From: Stutzerimonas zhaodongensis
Lineage (GTDB): Bacteria > Pseudomonadota > Gammaproteobacteria > Pseudomonadales > Pseudomonadaceae
DNA: 64,000 nucleotides
Assembly (NCBI RefSeq): GCF_003696365.1
Contig: NZ_RFFM01000002.1
Location: 62,001-126,000 of the forward strand
Direction: 5' to 3'
Shown here piece after piece: positions 9,340-18,831 of the stretch (positions are counted from its first letter, which is position 1; every line of letters starts with the position of its first letter). The translations under genes were made by a program, and so were the position numbers. Under the pieces are notes generated by a model. The model searched no databases. It saw only the letters and a list, made by a program, of their open reading frames with translations, and had not been told where the DNA came from.

Positions 9340-11247
9340 TCAACTTTCGAGTTCCGCCCAGCGCTCCAGCAAATCGTCGAGCTCTTTTTGCAACGTTTCC
9401 AGCCTGGCTATCGTTGCGCCAGTAAGCTCAGCTGGCTGCTGATAGAAATCGGGCTTGGCAATTTCAGCCTGTGTAGCAGCTATGCTCTTTTCAACGGCGT
9501 CTATCTTTCCGGGTAACGAGTCCAGCTCACGCTGCACCTTGTAGCTGAGCTTCTTCTTCGCTGGCGCAGGTTCGACTGCTGGCGTAGCGGTGGCTTGGGG
9601 TGTTTCGACCTTGGCTTCTTTTCCTTCCTTGCTATCGGCTACCCCCAGCAACCTGGGCGAACCTCCCTGACGAAGCCAGTCCTGATATCCGCCGACATAC
9701 TCGCGCACAACGCCATTGCCCTCGAATACCAACGTGCTGGTCACGACGTTGTCGAGGAATGCCCGGTCGTGGCTGACCATCAGTACCGTTCCCTGGAAGT
9801 TGAGCAGCACTTCTTCAAGCAGCTCCAAGGTTTCTACGTCGAGATCGTTGGTCGGCTCGTCGAGAACCAGCAGGTTGGCCGGCTTGCTGAACAGCTTGGC
9901 GAGCAAGAGGCGTGCCCGCTCGCCACCTGAAAGAGCTTTGACAGGGGTCCGGGCACGCTGAGGGCTGAAGAGAAAATCACCCAGATAGCTCAGCACATGT
10001 CGGCTCTGCCCATCGATAGTAATGAAGTCGCGACCTTCGGCGACGTTATCGATGACGGTCTTTTCCAGTTCCAACTGGTGACGCAGCTGGTCGAAATACG
10101 CCACTTCCAGACGCGTGCCGGCCTCTACCTTGCCACTCGTGGGCTGCAGATCTCCAAGCAGAAGTTTAAGCAGCGTGGTCTTTCCGGTGCCGTTGGCACC
10201 GAGCAAGCCGATGCGATCTCCTCGCTGCAGCACCGTAGAAAAGTCGCGAATCAGCGGAGCACCACCCGGATGGGCAAAGCTCGCATGTTCGACGACGATG
10301 ACCTGCTTGCCAGATTTTTCCGCTGCGTCGATCTGAATATTGGCCTTGCCCTGATGCTCGCGACGTTCACTACGCTCGGCGCGCAATGCCTTGAGCGCAC
10401 GCACGCGGCCTTCGTTGCGGGTGCGTCGGGCCTTGATGCCCTGGCGGATCCAGACTTCCTCTTGCGCGAGCTTCTTGTCGAACAATGCATTGGCTGTCTC
10501 TTCGGCCGCCAGCTGCTGCTCCTTGTGAACCAGAAAGCTGGCGTAATCGCCGTTCCAATCGATCATGTGGCCGCGATCGAGCTCTAGAATGCGAGTAGCG
10601 AGGTTTTGTAGAAATGCCCGGTCGTGCGTGATGAAAAGTACGGCACCATTGAATCCGGTCAATGCCTCTTCAAGCCAGGCGATGGCACCGATATCCAGGT
10701 GGTTGGTTGGCTCGTCCAGCAGCAGCAGGTCCGGCTCGGAAACCAGTGCCTGGGCCAACAGCACCCGCCGGCGCCAGCCTCCGGATAGTTCAGCCAAAGT
10801 CTTGTCGGCTGGCAGCTGCAAGCGGCTCAGGGTACTGTCGACCAACTGCTGCAGGCGCCAACCGTCCTTTGCTTCGAGCTCCTGCTGCACATGCATCAGC
10901 TTGTCGAGGTCGGCGTCGTTCTGAATGTTCTGACTGAGGTGGTGATAGTCGGCAAGCAGCTGACCAACACCCGCCAACCCTTCAGCCACCACATCGAACA
11001 CCGTGCGTTCGTCAGCGAGGGGTAGCTCTTGAGGTAGCTCGCCAATCTTCAGCCCTGGAGCGCGCCAGATTTCACCATCGTCTGGCAACTGGCTACCCTT
11101 GACGAGACTGAGCATGCTGGACTTTCCGGTCCCGTTACGGCCGATGATGCACACCCGCTCACCCCGCGCGATCTGCCAGGACACTCCATCGAGCAATGGA
11201 TTGTTGCCATAGGCGAGGGACACATTGGTCAACTTGAGCAGGGTCAT
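9340..11247 (-). CDS. uup: ABC-F ATPase Uup
   Basis: A soluble 635-residue ABC-F protein with two nucleotide-binding domains and no membrane segments. Walker A motifs are GRNGTGKS (first domain) and GANGTGKT (second), and both signature motifs are LSGG. A charged linker (EVWIRQGIKARRTRNEGRVR) lies between the domains. The C-terminal 80 residues form the coiled-coil DNA/ribosome-binding tail typical of Uup, after an Ala/Pro-rich hinge. Uup acts on ribosomes and affects transposon excision. A perfect GGAGGT ribosome site precedes the ATG. Confidence 0.9.
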   Translation of the reverse strand: MTLLKLTNVSLAYGNNPLLDGVSWQIARGERVCIIGRNGTGKSSMLSLVKGSQLPDDGEIWRAPGLKIGELPQELPLADERTVFDVVAEGLAGVGQLLADYHHLSQNIQNDADLDKLMHVQQELEAKDGWRLQQLVDSTLSRLQLPADKTLAELSGGWRRRVLLAQALVSEPDLLLLDEPTNHLDIGAIAWLEEALTGFNGAVLFITHDRAFLQNLATRILELDRGHMIDWNGDYASFLVHKEQQLAAEETANALFDKKLAQEEVWIRQGIKARRTRNEGRVRALKALRAERSERREHQGKANIQIDAAEKSGKQVIVVEHASFAHPGGAPLIRDFSTVLQRGDRIGLLGANGTGKTTLLKLLLGDLQPTSGKVEAGTRLEVAYFDQLRHQLELEKTVIDNVAEGRDFITIDGQSRHVLSYLGDFLFSPQRARTPVKALSGGERARLLLAKLFSKPANLLVLDEPTNDLDVETLELLEEVLLNFQGTVLMVSHDRAFLDNVVTSTLVFEGNGVVREYVGGYQDWLRQGGSPRLLGVADSKEGKEAKVETPQATATPAVEPAPAKKKLSYKVQRELDSLPGKIDAVEKSIAATQAEIAKPDFYQQPAELTGATIARLETLQKELDDLLERWAELES

Positions 11248-11532
11248 GACTACCTCCGGAAAACTGGGCGCGCAGTCTAGCAGAACGGGCCCCCATGACG
11301 GTTGCCGACCAGCGCCCTCCTGTCCAGTTGATACGTCTTAACGAGCGCTGGGCATTCACCTCTCTTCTAGATCAGGCGCTGGAGATAACGTTGGCCGAAA
11401 TAGCCCTACGGCTCGTTCGTCGGAACCAATGAGTTTGTTTGTTTCAAGAGCTTAATCCGCGTTTAACTGGCCGACTCGCCGAGCTAAGCTAGCGGCCAGC
11501 AACTTCATGCCTCCCCCGTTTTCGGAAGTCTC

Positions 11533-13464
11533 ATGCGCGGTCGACTCTCCAGTATCTGTTTCAGCCTTCTAATCGTTGTCGTCACCCTTGAGACTACTCA
11601 AGCCGCCAGCCTGCAGCAGCAACGTCAGCTTTATGACGAAGCCAAGCGTGCGTTGGACAAGGGCGATGCCGGCCCCTATCGCCGCAATGCCAGTGCGCTG
11701 CGCGATTATCCTCTGGAACCCTATCTGGCTTACGACGAGCTGACTGCTCGACTGAAGACCGCCAGCAACGCAGAAATCGAGAAGTTCCTGGCCGAGCACG
11801 GCGACCTGCCTCAGGCCAACTGGATGAAACTTCGCTGGTTGCGCTTGCTTGCCGCGCGAGGGGATTGGCAGCCCTTCCTGGCGCACTACGATCCGAAGAT
11901 GAACTTCACCGAACTGGACTGCCTGTTCGGCCAATACCAACTGTCCAGTGGTCAGCTCAAAGAGGGTTACCAAACGGCGGAGCGCCTATGGCTGGTCGGT
12001 AAATCTCAGCACAATGCGTGCGATGCGCTGTTCGATCGTTGGGCTGCTGCAGGGCAGCTCACAGAATCGATGCGTTGGAAACGCACCAAACTGGCAGTCG
12101 AAGCGAACAATACCGGGCTCGCCAAGTTTCTGGTGAAAGGCTTGCCCACACTGAAAGCCGAGGGCGAGTTGCTGCTGGACGTGGCTGAAAAGCCGGAATT
12201 GCTGACCCAAATCGCTCGTTTTTCGCCGGCTACCGAAGCGATGGGGGACGTCGTCTCCATTGGCCTGCGCCGACTGGCCCGCAAAGACCCCGAGAAAGCG
12301 CTCGGCCTACTCGATGCTTACGCTAAACGGATGTCATTCTCTGCCGACGAAAAGGTGTCCATTGCTCGGCAAATCGGACTCACGCTTGCCAAGCGCTTTG
12401 ACCAACGCGCACTGAAGGTCATGGCCGAATATGACCCCGAGCTGCGCGACGACACCGTCAGCGAATGGCGCGCCCGCCTTCTGTTGCGTCTGGGACGCTG
12501 GGATGAAGCATTTGAGCTGACGCAGCGATTCAAGGGTGAGCTCGGCGAAAGCAACCGTTGGCGCTACTGGAAAGCCCGTAGTCTGGAGTTAGCCAAACCC
12601 AAGGATGAACGGATTCCTCAACTCTATCGACCGGTGGCCGGCGAACGGGATTATTACGGCTTTCTCTCGGCGGATCGGATCAAGGCGCCTTACAAGCTCA
12701 ATCATCAGCCACTTGCCCTTGATGCGAAGCTGGTACAGAAGGTGCGCAATACGGCAGGTATTCGCAGGGCCATGGAATTTCATGACCGCGGACAGATAGT
12801 CGATGGTCGTCGCGAGTGGTACCACGTCAGCCGGCTATTCAGCCGCGACGAGCTTGTCGCTCAGGCACGCTTGGCCTACGACATGGAATGGTATTTCCCA
12901 GCAATCCGCACCATCAGCCAGGCCAAGTATTGGGATGACCTGGATATCCGATTCCCCATGGCCCATCGCAACAGCCTGGTCAACGCCGCTAAGGCGCGCG
13001 AGATTCACCCCAGCTGGGCGTTTGCCATTACTCGCCAGGAAAGCGCTTTCATGGCCGATGCTCGCTCTCATGTCGGTGCCACCGGCCTCATGCAATTGAT
13101 GCCGGCGACAGCCAAGGAGACCGCCAAACGCTATGGAATTCCGCTGGCCTCACAGCAGCAGGTACTCAACCCCAATACCAATATTCAGCTGGGCACCGCT
13201 TATCTGAGCCAGATTTATGGTCAATTCAAGGGAAATCGAGTCCTAGCCTCTGCTGCGTACAACGCAGGTCCGGGTCGAGTTCGGCAGTGGCTGAAGAACG
13301 CCGAGCATCTGCCCTTCGATGTCTGGGTGGAGAACATTCCATTCGATGAAACCCGGCAGTACGTTCAGAACGTCCTGACCTACTCGGTCATCTATGGCGA
13401 GAAACTCAACGCGCCGCAGCCGCTGGTGGAATGGCACGAACGCTATTTCGACGGGCAGCGTTAA
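11533..13464 (+). CDS. slt: Soluble lytic murein transglycosylase
   Basis: A 643-residue periplasmic enzyme that cleaves peptidoglycan glycan strands to 1,6-anhydro products. A signal peptide covers about residues 1-24 (hydrophobic core, then TTQA-A). A long alpha-helical superhelix (U and L domains) follows. The C-terminal SLT domain has the catalytic Glu in 'ITRQESAF', then 'GATGLMQLMPATA' and 'SAAYNAGPGRVRQW'. The length matches Slt70. It is expressed alone, divergent from uup. Confidence 0.93.
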   Translation: MRGRLSSICFSLLIVVVTLETTQAASLQQQRQLYDEAKRALDKGDAGPYRRNASALRDYPLEPYLAYDELTARLKTASNAEIEKFLAEHGDLPQANWMKLRWLRLLAARGDWQPFLAHYDPKMNFTELDCLFGQYQLSSGQLKEGYQTAERLWLVGKSQHNACDALFDRWAAAGQLTESMRWKRTKLAVEANNTGLAKFLVKGLPTLKAEGELLLDVAEKPELLTQIARFSPATEAMGDVVSIGLRRLARKDPEKALGLLDAYAKRMSFSADEKVSIARQIGLTLAKRFDQRALKVMAEYDPELRDDTVSEWRARLLLRLGRWDEAFELTQRFKGELGESNRWRYWKARSLELAKPKDERIPQLYRPVAGERDYYGFLSADRIKAPYKLNHQPLALDAKLVQKVRNTAGIRRAMEFHDRGQIVDGRREWYHVSRLFSRDELVAQARLAYDMEWYFPAIRTISQAKYWDDLDIRFPMAHRNSLVNAAKAREIHPSWAFAITRQESAFMADARSHVGATGLMQLMPATAKETAKRYGIPLASQQQVLNPNTNIQLGTAYLSQIYGQFKGNRVLASAAYNAGPGRVRQWLKNAEHLPFDVWVENIPFDETRQYVQNVLTYSVIYGEKLNAPQPLVEWHERYFDGQR

Positions 13465-13471
13465 TCCTAGT

Positions 13472-13508
13472 AGCCGGCGGGTCGCCAACTTGGCGTATCC
13501 GCCGGGCT
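13472..13508 (+). terminator. Probable terminator of slt
   Basis: GC-rich imperfect stem AGCCGGCGG / CCGCCGGGCT just after the slt stop codon, followed by a short GTTTTG. It is a plausible intrinsic terminator although the T-run is short. Confidence 0.45.
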
Positions 13509-13531
13509 GTTTTGAGAAGGTCGTAAGTATG

Positions 13532-13563
13532 GATCAAGCCAGACCGCACTGGCTGGCTTGATC
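13532..13563. terminator. Strong hairpin between convergent slt and MOSC genes
   Basis: A perfect 11-bp inverted repeat (GATCAAGCCAG / CTGGCTTGATC, 10-nt loop) 20 bp beyond the MOSC stop codon. Its place between convergent genes suggests a bidirectional terminator or transcript-end hairpin; there is no T-run. Confidence 0.4.
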
Positions 13564-13582
13564 GCAACACCAAATTAGAGAG

Positions 13583-14386
13583 TTACTCGAGGACTTCGAC
13601 AGGCATGTCCACGCGCAGCATGCCCGTCCCTTCGGCAATGAGATTCTGGCCGAAAAACACGCCTCCATCCCCCTTACGGTACTTCATGAGTGTAGCCAGC
13701 GGCTCACGAGCCGGGTTCCGCACGCCAGTAATCGGATCGATCGTCGGAATAATGCAGCGAGAGCAGGGCTTGACCACTCGAAACTCGATATCGCCGATGC
13801 GGATGCGTCGCCACGTATCTTCGGCATAAGGCGCAGAGCCGGCGACAACCAGATTTGGCCTGAATCGGCGCACATCAAGTATCTGGCCGACCCTGGCCGA
13901 AAGGTCGTCAAGGGATCGCTGACCAATCAAAAGATAAGGAAATCCGTCACTGAATGCAGTGCGCTCACCGGGCTGGGCGTAGTCCAGATCGACCTGTATT
14001 CCACGTGATGCGGGCAGATAGACCAACCGGCTGGAATGATCAAGCAAACGCGTCAACCATTGCGCCGCAGCATCGCCAGCATCCGGTACCTGCAAGCTTT
14101 CACGCCAGATCTGCACGCCGCGCGCAACATTGTGCGTATCCGGCACCGCGACCCTCAGGTCATCCATACCTGGGGCGCTCAGCAGCAGTGCTGCTTCGCC
14201 TTCCCAGCGAGCAGTCAGTAAAGCCATACCCGGCTGCGCCCGCTGCGTCAGAAACTTCCCGGAACTCGCATCAACCACCATCCAGCGTCGATCGCCGCTC
14301 AGGCCGAGCTCGTCGCATCGCCCCTCATCAAGCAATTCAGCGGAACCGGACTTGAGTGGGTAGCGATACAACGAGGATAGATGCAT
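13583..14386 (-). CDS. YcbX/mARC-like MOSC-domain protein
   Basis: A 267-residue protein with the N-terminal MOSC_N beta-barrel ('LYRYPLKSG') and a C-terminal MOSC domain. The conserved cysteine that coordinates molybdenum lies in 'VKPCSRCIIPTIDP'. Relatives are molybdenum-cofactor enzymes that reduce N-hydroxylated compounds; the fused ferredoxin domain of E. coli YcbX is absent here. The ATG at MHLSSLYRYPLK fits the family start. It lies 23 bp after cheV on the same strand. Confidence 0.85.
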   Translation of the reverse strand: MHLSSLYRYPLKSGSAELLDEGRCDELGLSGDRRWMVVDASSGKFLTQRAQPGMALLTARWEGEAALLLSAPGMDDLRVAVPDTHNVARGVQIWRESLQVPDAGDAAAQWLTRLLDHSSRLVYLPASRGIQVDLDYAQPGERTAFSDGFPYLLIGQRSLDDLSARVGQILDVRRFRPNLVVAGSAPYAEDTWRRIRIGDIEFRVVKPCSRCIIPTIDPITGVRNPAREPLATLMKYRKGDGGVFFGQNLIAEGTGMLRVDMPVEVLE

Positions 14387-14409
14387 GGATGCCTCGATCA
14401 GATGAAGGG

Positions 14410-15342
14410 TCAGCTTCGGTCTTCCAGCAACAGGCGTTCGCGGACGACGTCTACCAGTTTCTCCGGTTGGAATTTGGAAAGGAAGTTGTCGCACCCAACT
14501 TTCTGCACCATCGCCAAGTTGAAGTTACCAGACAAGGAGGTGTGAAGGACTACGTAGAGATCACGCAGGCGTGGATCATTACGAATCTCTGTTGTGAGCC
14601 GATAGCCATCCATTTCCGGCATTTCGGCATCAGTGAACACCATCAGCAGCCGGTCGCTGACGACTTCACCTGCATCAGCCCAGGCCTTGAGCTTATTAAG
14701 GCCTTTGGCACCATCACTCGCTGTGTGGATGGTGATACCGAGCTGGGTCAGCGTCTCACGCAGCTGTGACAACGCAACGGTAGAGTCGTCCACGCACAGC
14801 ACTTCGCGTCCTCGTGCCCTTTCGAGTACCGGGTCGGTCAAGCGCTCAGGTGCGATGCTGGTGTTGTAGGGGACGATCTCGGCCAGTACCTTCTCCACGT
14901 CGATGACTTCAACAAGCCTGTCTTCGACTTTGGTAATCGCGGTGAGATAGTGCTGGCGTCCCGCTGTTGATGGCGGCGGCAGCACCTCCTCCCAATTCAG
15001 GTTGAGGATGCGTTCCACGCCGCCGACCAGAAATGCCTGAATCGAACGGTTGTATTCGGTCACGATGATGGTGCTGCGCTCATCGGGCACCAGCGGCCGC
15101 AAGCCTATCGCACGGGACAAGTCGATGACTGGTAGAGTCTGCCCGCGGAGATTCACTACGCCACATACCGACCCATGACGGTGCGGCATGAGCGTCATCT
15201 TCGGCAGCTGCACCACCTCCTGGACCTTGAAGACGTTAATCGCGAACTGTTGCCGTCCCGAAAGCCGGAACATGAGGATTTCCAGACGATTCTGCCCCAC
15301 CAAGCGGGTGCGTTGATCGACTGACTCTAGAATGCCGGCCAT
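14410..15342 (-). CDS. cheV: Chemotaxis coupling protein CheV
   Basis: A 310-residue fusion of an N-terminal CheW-like coupling domain (about residues 1-165) and a C-terminal response-regulator receiver domain (about 180-305). The receiver has the acidic pair in 'VLCVDDSTVAL' and the phospho-acceptor Asp in 'FTDAEMPEMDG'. CheV links chemoreceptors to CheA and may buffer phosphate flow. No other chemotaxis genes are near, which is usual for cheV. An AAGGAG site precedes the ATG. Confidence 0.93.
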   Translation of the reverse strand: MAGILESVDQRTRLVGQNRLEILMFRLSGRQQFAINVFKVQEVVQLPKMTLMPHRHGSVCGVVNLRGQTLPVIDLSRAIGLRPLVPDERSTIIVTEYNRSIQAFLVGGVERILNLNWEEVLPPPSTAGRQHYLTAITKVEDRLVEVIDVEKVLAEIVPYNTSIAPERLTDPVLERARGREVLCVDDSTVALSQLRETLTQLGITIHTASDGAKGLNKLKAWADAGEVVSDRLLMVFTDAEMPEMDGYRLTTEIRNDPRLRDLYVVLHTSLSGNFNLAMVQKVGCDNFLSKFQPEKLVDVVRERLLLEDRS

Positions 15343-15372
15343 TTGCGGGCTCCTTGGCGAGTGAAGGGGAAC

Positions 15373-15480
15373 TTAGGAGCTATCGGCCGCAAGTGGTGAT
15401 GCTTTATCTAGACAGGCAAGTTTTTCTGCGCATTGACCTGGCCGCTGGCAAGAGCCACAGCGGCCACAGGCATCGGTCAA
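15373..15480 (-). CDS. Possible 35-residue cysteine-rich micro-ORF between yegS and cheV
   Basis: A short reading frame whose TTG start overlaps the yegS stop (TTGA) and which ends 30 bp before the cheV start. The peptide has five cysteines with spacing C5-x2-C8-x2-C11-x5-C17-x5-C23 and ends in an Ala/Ser tail. The dense regular cysteines and tight packing argue for a real gene. Against it, the start codon is TTG with only a weak AGGCGA upstream. No function is recognised; metal or Fe-S binding is a guess. Confidence 0.35.
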   Translation of the reverse strand: MTDACGRCGSCQRPGQCAEKLACLDKASPLAADSS

Positions 15481-16406
15481 GCGGTCTGATCGTCGCCTAG
15501 AACGAGTTCCTCGTCGCGCAGCAATGGGCTGTCGGCCGGAAGGTGCAGCCGCAGCGCACGCCGCCTCACCGAAAACCGCATCCGCTTGGCAGTAACAGGC
15601 TCGCCGTCTAGGTTGATGTCGATCGCCTCCGGCGCGTCGACTTCGAGCCATGGCACCCGTGCTTTGACGGACACAGTATCTATTCCCAGAAGGCCGCCAC
15701 TGAGCAGGGTTCCGATAGTGCTGACCGCATCGGCCGGTGCCGGGACGATGCAGATGTCCAATAGGCCGTCATCGATCGACGCTTGCGGGCATAGCTGCTG
15801 GCCACCGCCAGACTGACGACCATTACCAATGCCCAGCGCGAGGAATTCGCCTTCCCAGGTGAAGTCGGGCGCAACGAACCTTCCCCACGTCGCCCGCAGC
15901 TCACTGAAACGCGACAAACCAGTAAGCAGGTACGCGCTGCCCCCCAGAACGCGCTTGAGCTCCTGCGATGTAGTCGCAGTGACTTTGGAGCCGAATCCAC
16001 CAGTCGCCATGTTGACGAAAGGTTCGCCATTCATCTCGCCAACGTCCACTGGAACGGGTTCCCGATCGAGCAGAGTCAATGCGTCGAAAGGCTCAAGCGG
16101 GATTTCGGCGGCTCTTGCGAAATCGTTGGCCGTACCCAGGGGCAGCACGGCCAGGCTTGCGTCCGAGCCGCTGCTCAGCAACGCATGAGCAATTTCCCGC
16201 ACGGTGCCGTCGCCACCGCCAGCAACCAGCGTTTTGCACCCCAGGGCAAGCGCCTCCAGGACAAACCGCTCAGTGTCGCCAGGCTCCCAGGTCACGCGCA
16301 CAGCCAGTTCATTACCAAGCTGCCGCCACTCGTTGACAGCTGCTCGCACTTCTTCGTTGAGCCCTTGCTTGCCATGAAGGACGAGCAATGCCTTGGGTAC
16401 TTTCAT
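15477..16406 (-). CDS. YegS-like lipid / diacylglycerol kinase family protein
   Basis: A 309-residue protein with the DAGK catalytic-domain motif 'VAGGGDGTVREI' and 'PLGTANDFAR', followed by the beta-rich C-terminal domain of the YegS group. Such enzymes phosphorylate lipids or related substrates at the inner membrane. The ATG at MKVPKALLVLHG fits the family; an upstream in-frame start would add 27 unrelated residues. It appears to head a minus-strand operon with the micro-ORF, cheV and the MOSC gene. Confidence 0.87.
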   Translation of the reverse strand: MKVPKALLVLHGKQGLNEEVRAAVNEWRQLGNELAVRVTWEPGDTERFVLEALALGCKTLVAGGGDGTVREIAHALLSSGSDASLAVLPLGTANDFARAAEIPLEPFDALTLLDREPVPVDVGEMNGEPFVNMATGGFGSKVTATTSQELKRVLGGSAYLLTGLSRFSELRATWGRFVAPDFTWEGEFLALGIGNGRQSGGGQQLCPQASIDDGLLDICIVPAPADAVSTIGTLLSGGLLGIDTVSVKARVPWLEVDAPEAIDINLDGEPVTAKRMRFSVRRRALRLHLPADSPLLRDEELVLGDDQTA

Positions 16407-16783
16407 GCCAATTGTTCCAGTGATCCGTTTTGGTATGCGCAGATAGACCTGCTGCCGGGCCATAAAGTTGTCTACGTCGAGCATCAACGCGGGTTAAGCC
16501 GGCTGTCCGAACGCCCTTACCACCGGTCAGCATTGCACATGAGATTAGCGTCCCCATTTTTTTGTTTTGAAACTTAACCGTATATATATCAACAACTTAA
16601 AAGCCGCATTTAATCCTTTTGAGCTGCACGACACTTTGCAGCTGGCCTGTGAACTCATTCCAAAGAAGGCGGTCCGAGCAGGTGTCCAGGTGAAGGTTGC
16701 GATAGCGGCCTGCCATCAGAACCGCGGATCGCGGCGATCAAATCGAGTATTGAGCTAGTAATAGCCGTAGGAAGGAGCCTTGT
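16407..16783. promoter_or_regulatory. Intergenic region with divergent promoters for yegS and the EPS operon
   Basis: A 377-bp gap. It includes the most AT-rich tract of this area (about 16555-16610). There TTGTTT (16562-16567) and TATATC (16585-16590) are 17 bp apart and could be a sigma-70 promoter for the exopolysaccharide genes. A TTG-started frame at 16567-16758 has no family resemblance and I do not call it. No clear operator was seen. Confidence 0.35.
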
Positions 16784-18220
16784 ATGCGCTTACAGTCCGT
16801 TGGAACCCTTGAGTACGCCCACCCCAGTTTCGTCGATTACTTCCTCGCCAGCATTCGCCTGATCCATGGGCTTACTGCTGTGTTGCCGGGCGTACTTCTG
16901 CTGCTGTTTCTTCCGCTCGAGCTTCCAGCTGGTGGCGGCACATTCAGCACATTCCTGATGTTCTTCGGAGTGATCAGCGTCGTAATCTTCCAGTCCGTCG
17001 GAATCTACAGTGAGGAAGTGTTCAGCACCCTCCTTCGCTTTCGCACCATGCTGGTCGCTTGGGCCGCTGCGTTCAGCCTGCTGATCTTCATGCATCAGGG
17101 CCTGAGCATGTTCAGCTATCTGGAAGCCAAGCACCTGACTTTCTGGTTCCTCACCAGCGGCATCCTGTTCGGCGCTGAGCGGCTGATGATGCTGGCGCTG
17201 TTCCGCCGCCTCATGTCCAAGGGCGTTTATCTGCAGAACGCGGTAATCCTGGGTGGCACCGACAATGGAATTCGGGTCGCTGAATACCTGGCGCATCATC
17301 GCGACATCCGCACCGGCGTTCTAGGCTTCATCGATGACCGCCTGGAGCGTCTACCCAAGACCCTGGCTGATCTGCCGCTACTGGGTAATACCCGCGATCT
17401 GGAGCGGATGATCCGCGAAGAAAAGGTGACTCAAGTCCTTGTCGCCCTTCCCTGGTTCGCCGATAGCCGCATCGGCCAGGTCATCAATGAGCTGCGCAAG
17501 TTGCCGGTAAATGTGCTGCTCGTTCCCGACATGGTCGCTTTCCGCCATGCCAACAAGCGCATTACCGAAGTTGGTGGTTTGCCCACGCTGATCGCGTCAG
17601 ACCTGCCACTGCGCGGGTGGTCGCCAATGTTCAAGCGCATCGAGGACATCATCCTGTCCAGCCTGGCGCTGCTGGCCGCCGCACCCGTGATGCTGCTGCT
17701 CGCACTGGCCATCAAGATCGACTCACCCGGCCCGATTCTGTTCAAGCAGAAGCGCTACGGCTACAACAACCGCTTGATCGAAGTTTTCAAGTTCCGCTCT
17801 ATGTATCACGCCAAGTCGGATGCAAACGCCGAACGGCAGACTACCCGCGACGATGATCGTATTACCCGCGTTGGCCGTTTCATCCGCAAGACGAGCCTGG
17901 ATGAGCTACCTCAGCTGCTCAACGTGTTCCTTGGCAGCATGTCTATGGTCGGCCCCCGTCCTCACGCCACTGCAACCAAGGCTGCCGGCGTGCTGTTTGA
18001 AGATGCTGTCTCAGAGTATTCCGCTCGCCATCGCGTCAAGCCTGGCATCACTGGCTGGGCGCAGATCAATGGCTATCGCGGCGAAACCGACACCCTCGAA
18101 AAGATCGAGAAACGCGTCGAGTTCGATCTGGATTACATCGAGCGCTGGTCGGTCTGGTTCGACATCTACATCCTCGCTCGGACCATCCCTGCCCTGCTGT
18201 TCAACCGGGACGTTTACTGA
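16784..18220 (+). CDS. Undecaprenyl-phosphate sugar phosphotransferase (WcaJ/WbaP type)
   Basis: A 478-residue polyprenyl-phosphate phosphoglycosyltransferase that starts repeat-unit assembly on undecaprenyl phosphate. About four to five membrane segments occupy the first 160 residues, then a Rossmann-like region ('VILGGTDNGIRVAEYL'). The C-terminal catalytic domain has 'GPILFKQKRYG', 'FKFRSMY' and 'DELPQLLNVFLGSMSMVGPRP'. The full-length form usually transfers glucose-1-phosphate or galactose-1-phosphate. A GGAAGGAG site precedes the ATG. It is the first gene of the locus. Confidence 0.9.
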   Translation: MRLQSVGTLEYAHPSFVDYFLASIRLIHGLTAVLPGVLLLLFLPLELPAGGGTFSTFLMFFGVISVVIFQSVGIYSEEVFSTLLRFRTMLVAWAAAFSLLIFMHQGLSMFSYLEAKHLTFWFLTSGILFGAERLMMLALFRRLMSKGVYLQNAVILGGTDNGIRVAEYLAHHRDIRTGVLGFIDDRLERLPKTLADLPLLGNTRDLERMIREEKVTQVLVALPWFADSRIGQVINELRKLPVNVLLVPDMVAFRHANKRITEVGGLPTLIASDLPLRGWSPMFKRIEDIILSSLALLAAAPVMLLLALAIKIDSPGPILFKQKRYGYNNRLIEVFKFRSMYHAKSDANAERQTTRDDDRITRVGRFIRKTSLDELPQLLNVFLGSMSMVGPRPHATATKAAGVLFEDAVSEYSARHRVKPGITGWAQINGYRGETDTLEKIEKRVEFDLDYIERWSVWFDIYILARTIPALLFNRDVY

Positions 18221-18378
18221 CTGCCTCACGCATCGAGCAGCTTTAAGGCAACTACGCCACATTACATGCGCGAGCGCAGCAGGAAGATTGAACTAATGAA
18301 GCAAGGCAATATCAGATTTGCGTTCTGCATTAAGCAGGCCCGTACGCCCATGAAAATCAGGGCTGCGAGGCTGACTTA

Positions 18379-18816
18379 ATGTTCAAGAATATATTGATCG
18401 TCTGTGTTGGAAACATATGCAGAAGCCCCGCGGCTGAAGCTTTGCTAGCCCACGGACTCCAGGGAAAAGGCCTGAGGATTAGTTCAGCAGGCATTGGTGC
18501 ATTAGTAGGCAACCCAATGGACAAGACCGCACATGAGGTGCTCAAGGAACACGGCCTGGACCATACGGCCCACCGTGCTCGGCAGGTCGATAGCGAGATG
18601 CTGCATCAGGCTGACCTGATCCTCGCGATGGAGCATAGCCACATTCAGCACATTCGCCAGATAGCGCCCGAAGTACACGGAAAGACCTTCCTGCTGGGCA
18701 AATGGCTGGACGATACGGAAATCCCCGACCCCTATCGCCAATCAAAGCCCGCATTCGAACACGTTCACAGCCTTCTGACTCAGTCTGTCGAAAGCTGGCT
18801 TCCTTACCTGAAATAA
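18379..18816 (+). CDS. wzb: Low-molecular-weight protein tyrosine phosphatase (Wzb-like)
   Basis: A 145-residue LMW-PTP with the P-loop 'CVGNICRS' (nucleophile C9, R15) and the general-acid Asp in 'EIPDPYRQ'. In capsule and EPS loci this enzyme dephosphorylates the tyrosine-rich tail of the Wzc kinase. It lies 15 bp upstream of wzc, exactly as in wza-wzb-wzc operons, though wza itself is at the far end here. A GAGG site precedes the ATG. Confidence 0.92.
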   Translation: MFKNILIVCVGNICRSPAAEALLAHGLQGKGLRISSAGIGALVGNPMDKTAHEVLKEHGLDHTAHRARQVDSEMLHQADLILAMEHSHIQHIRQIAPEVHGKTFLLGKWLDDTEIPDPYRQSKPAFEHVHSLLTQSVESWLPYLK

Positions 18817-18831
18817 GAAGAAGGAACTTCA

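Noticed and set aside
16567..16758. A 63-codon frame before the EPS priming gene
   Set aside because: TTG start, no ribosome site, no family; the AT-rich tract is better read as a promoter.
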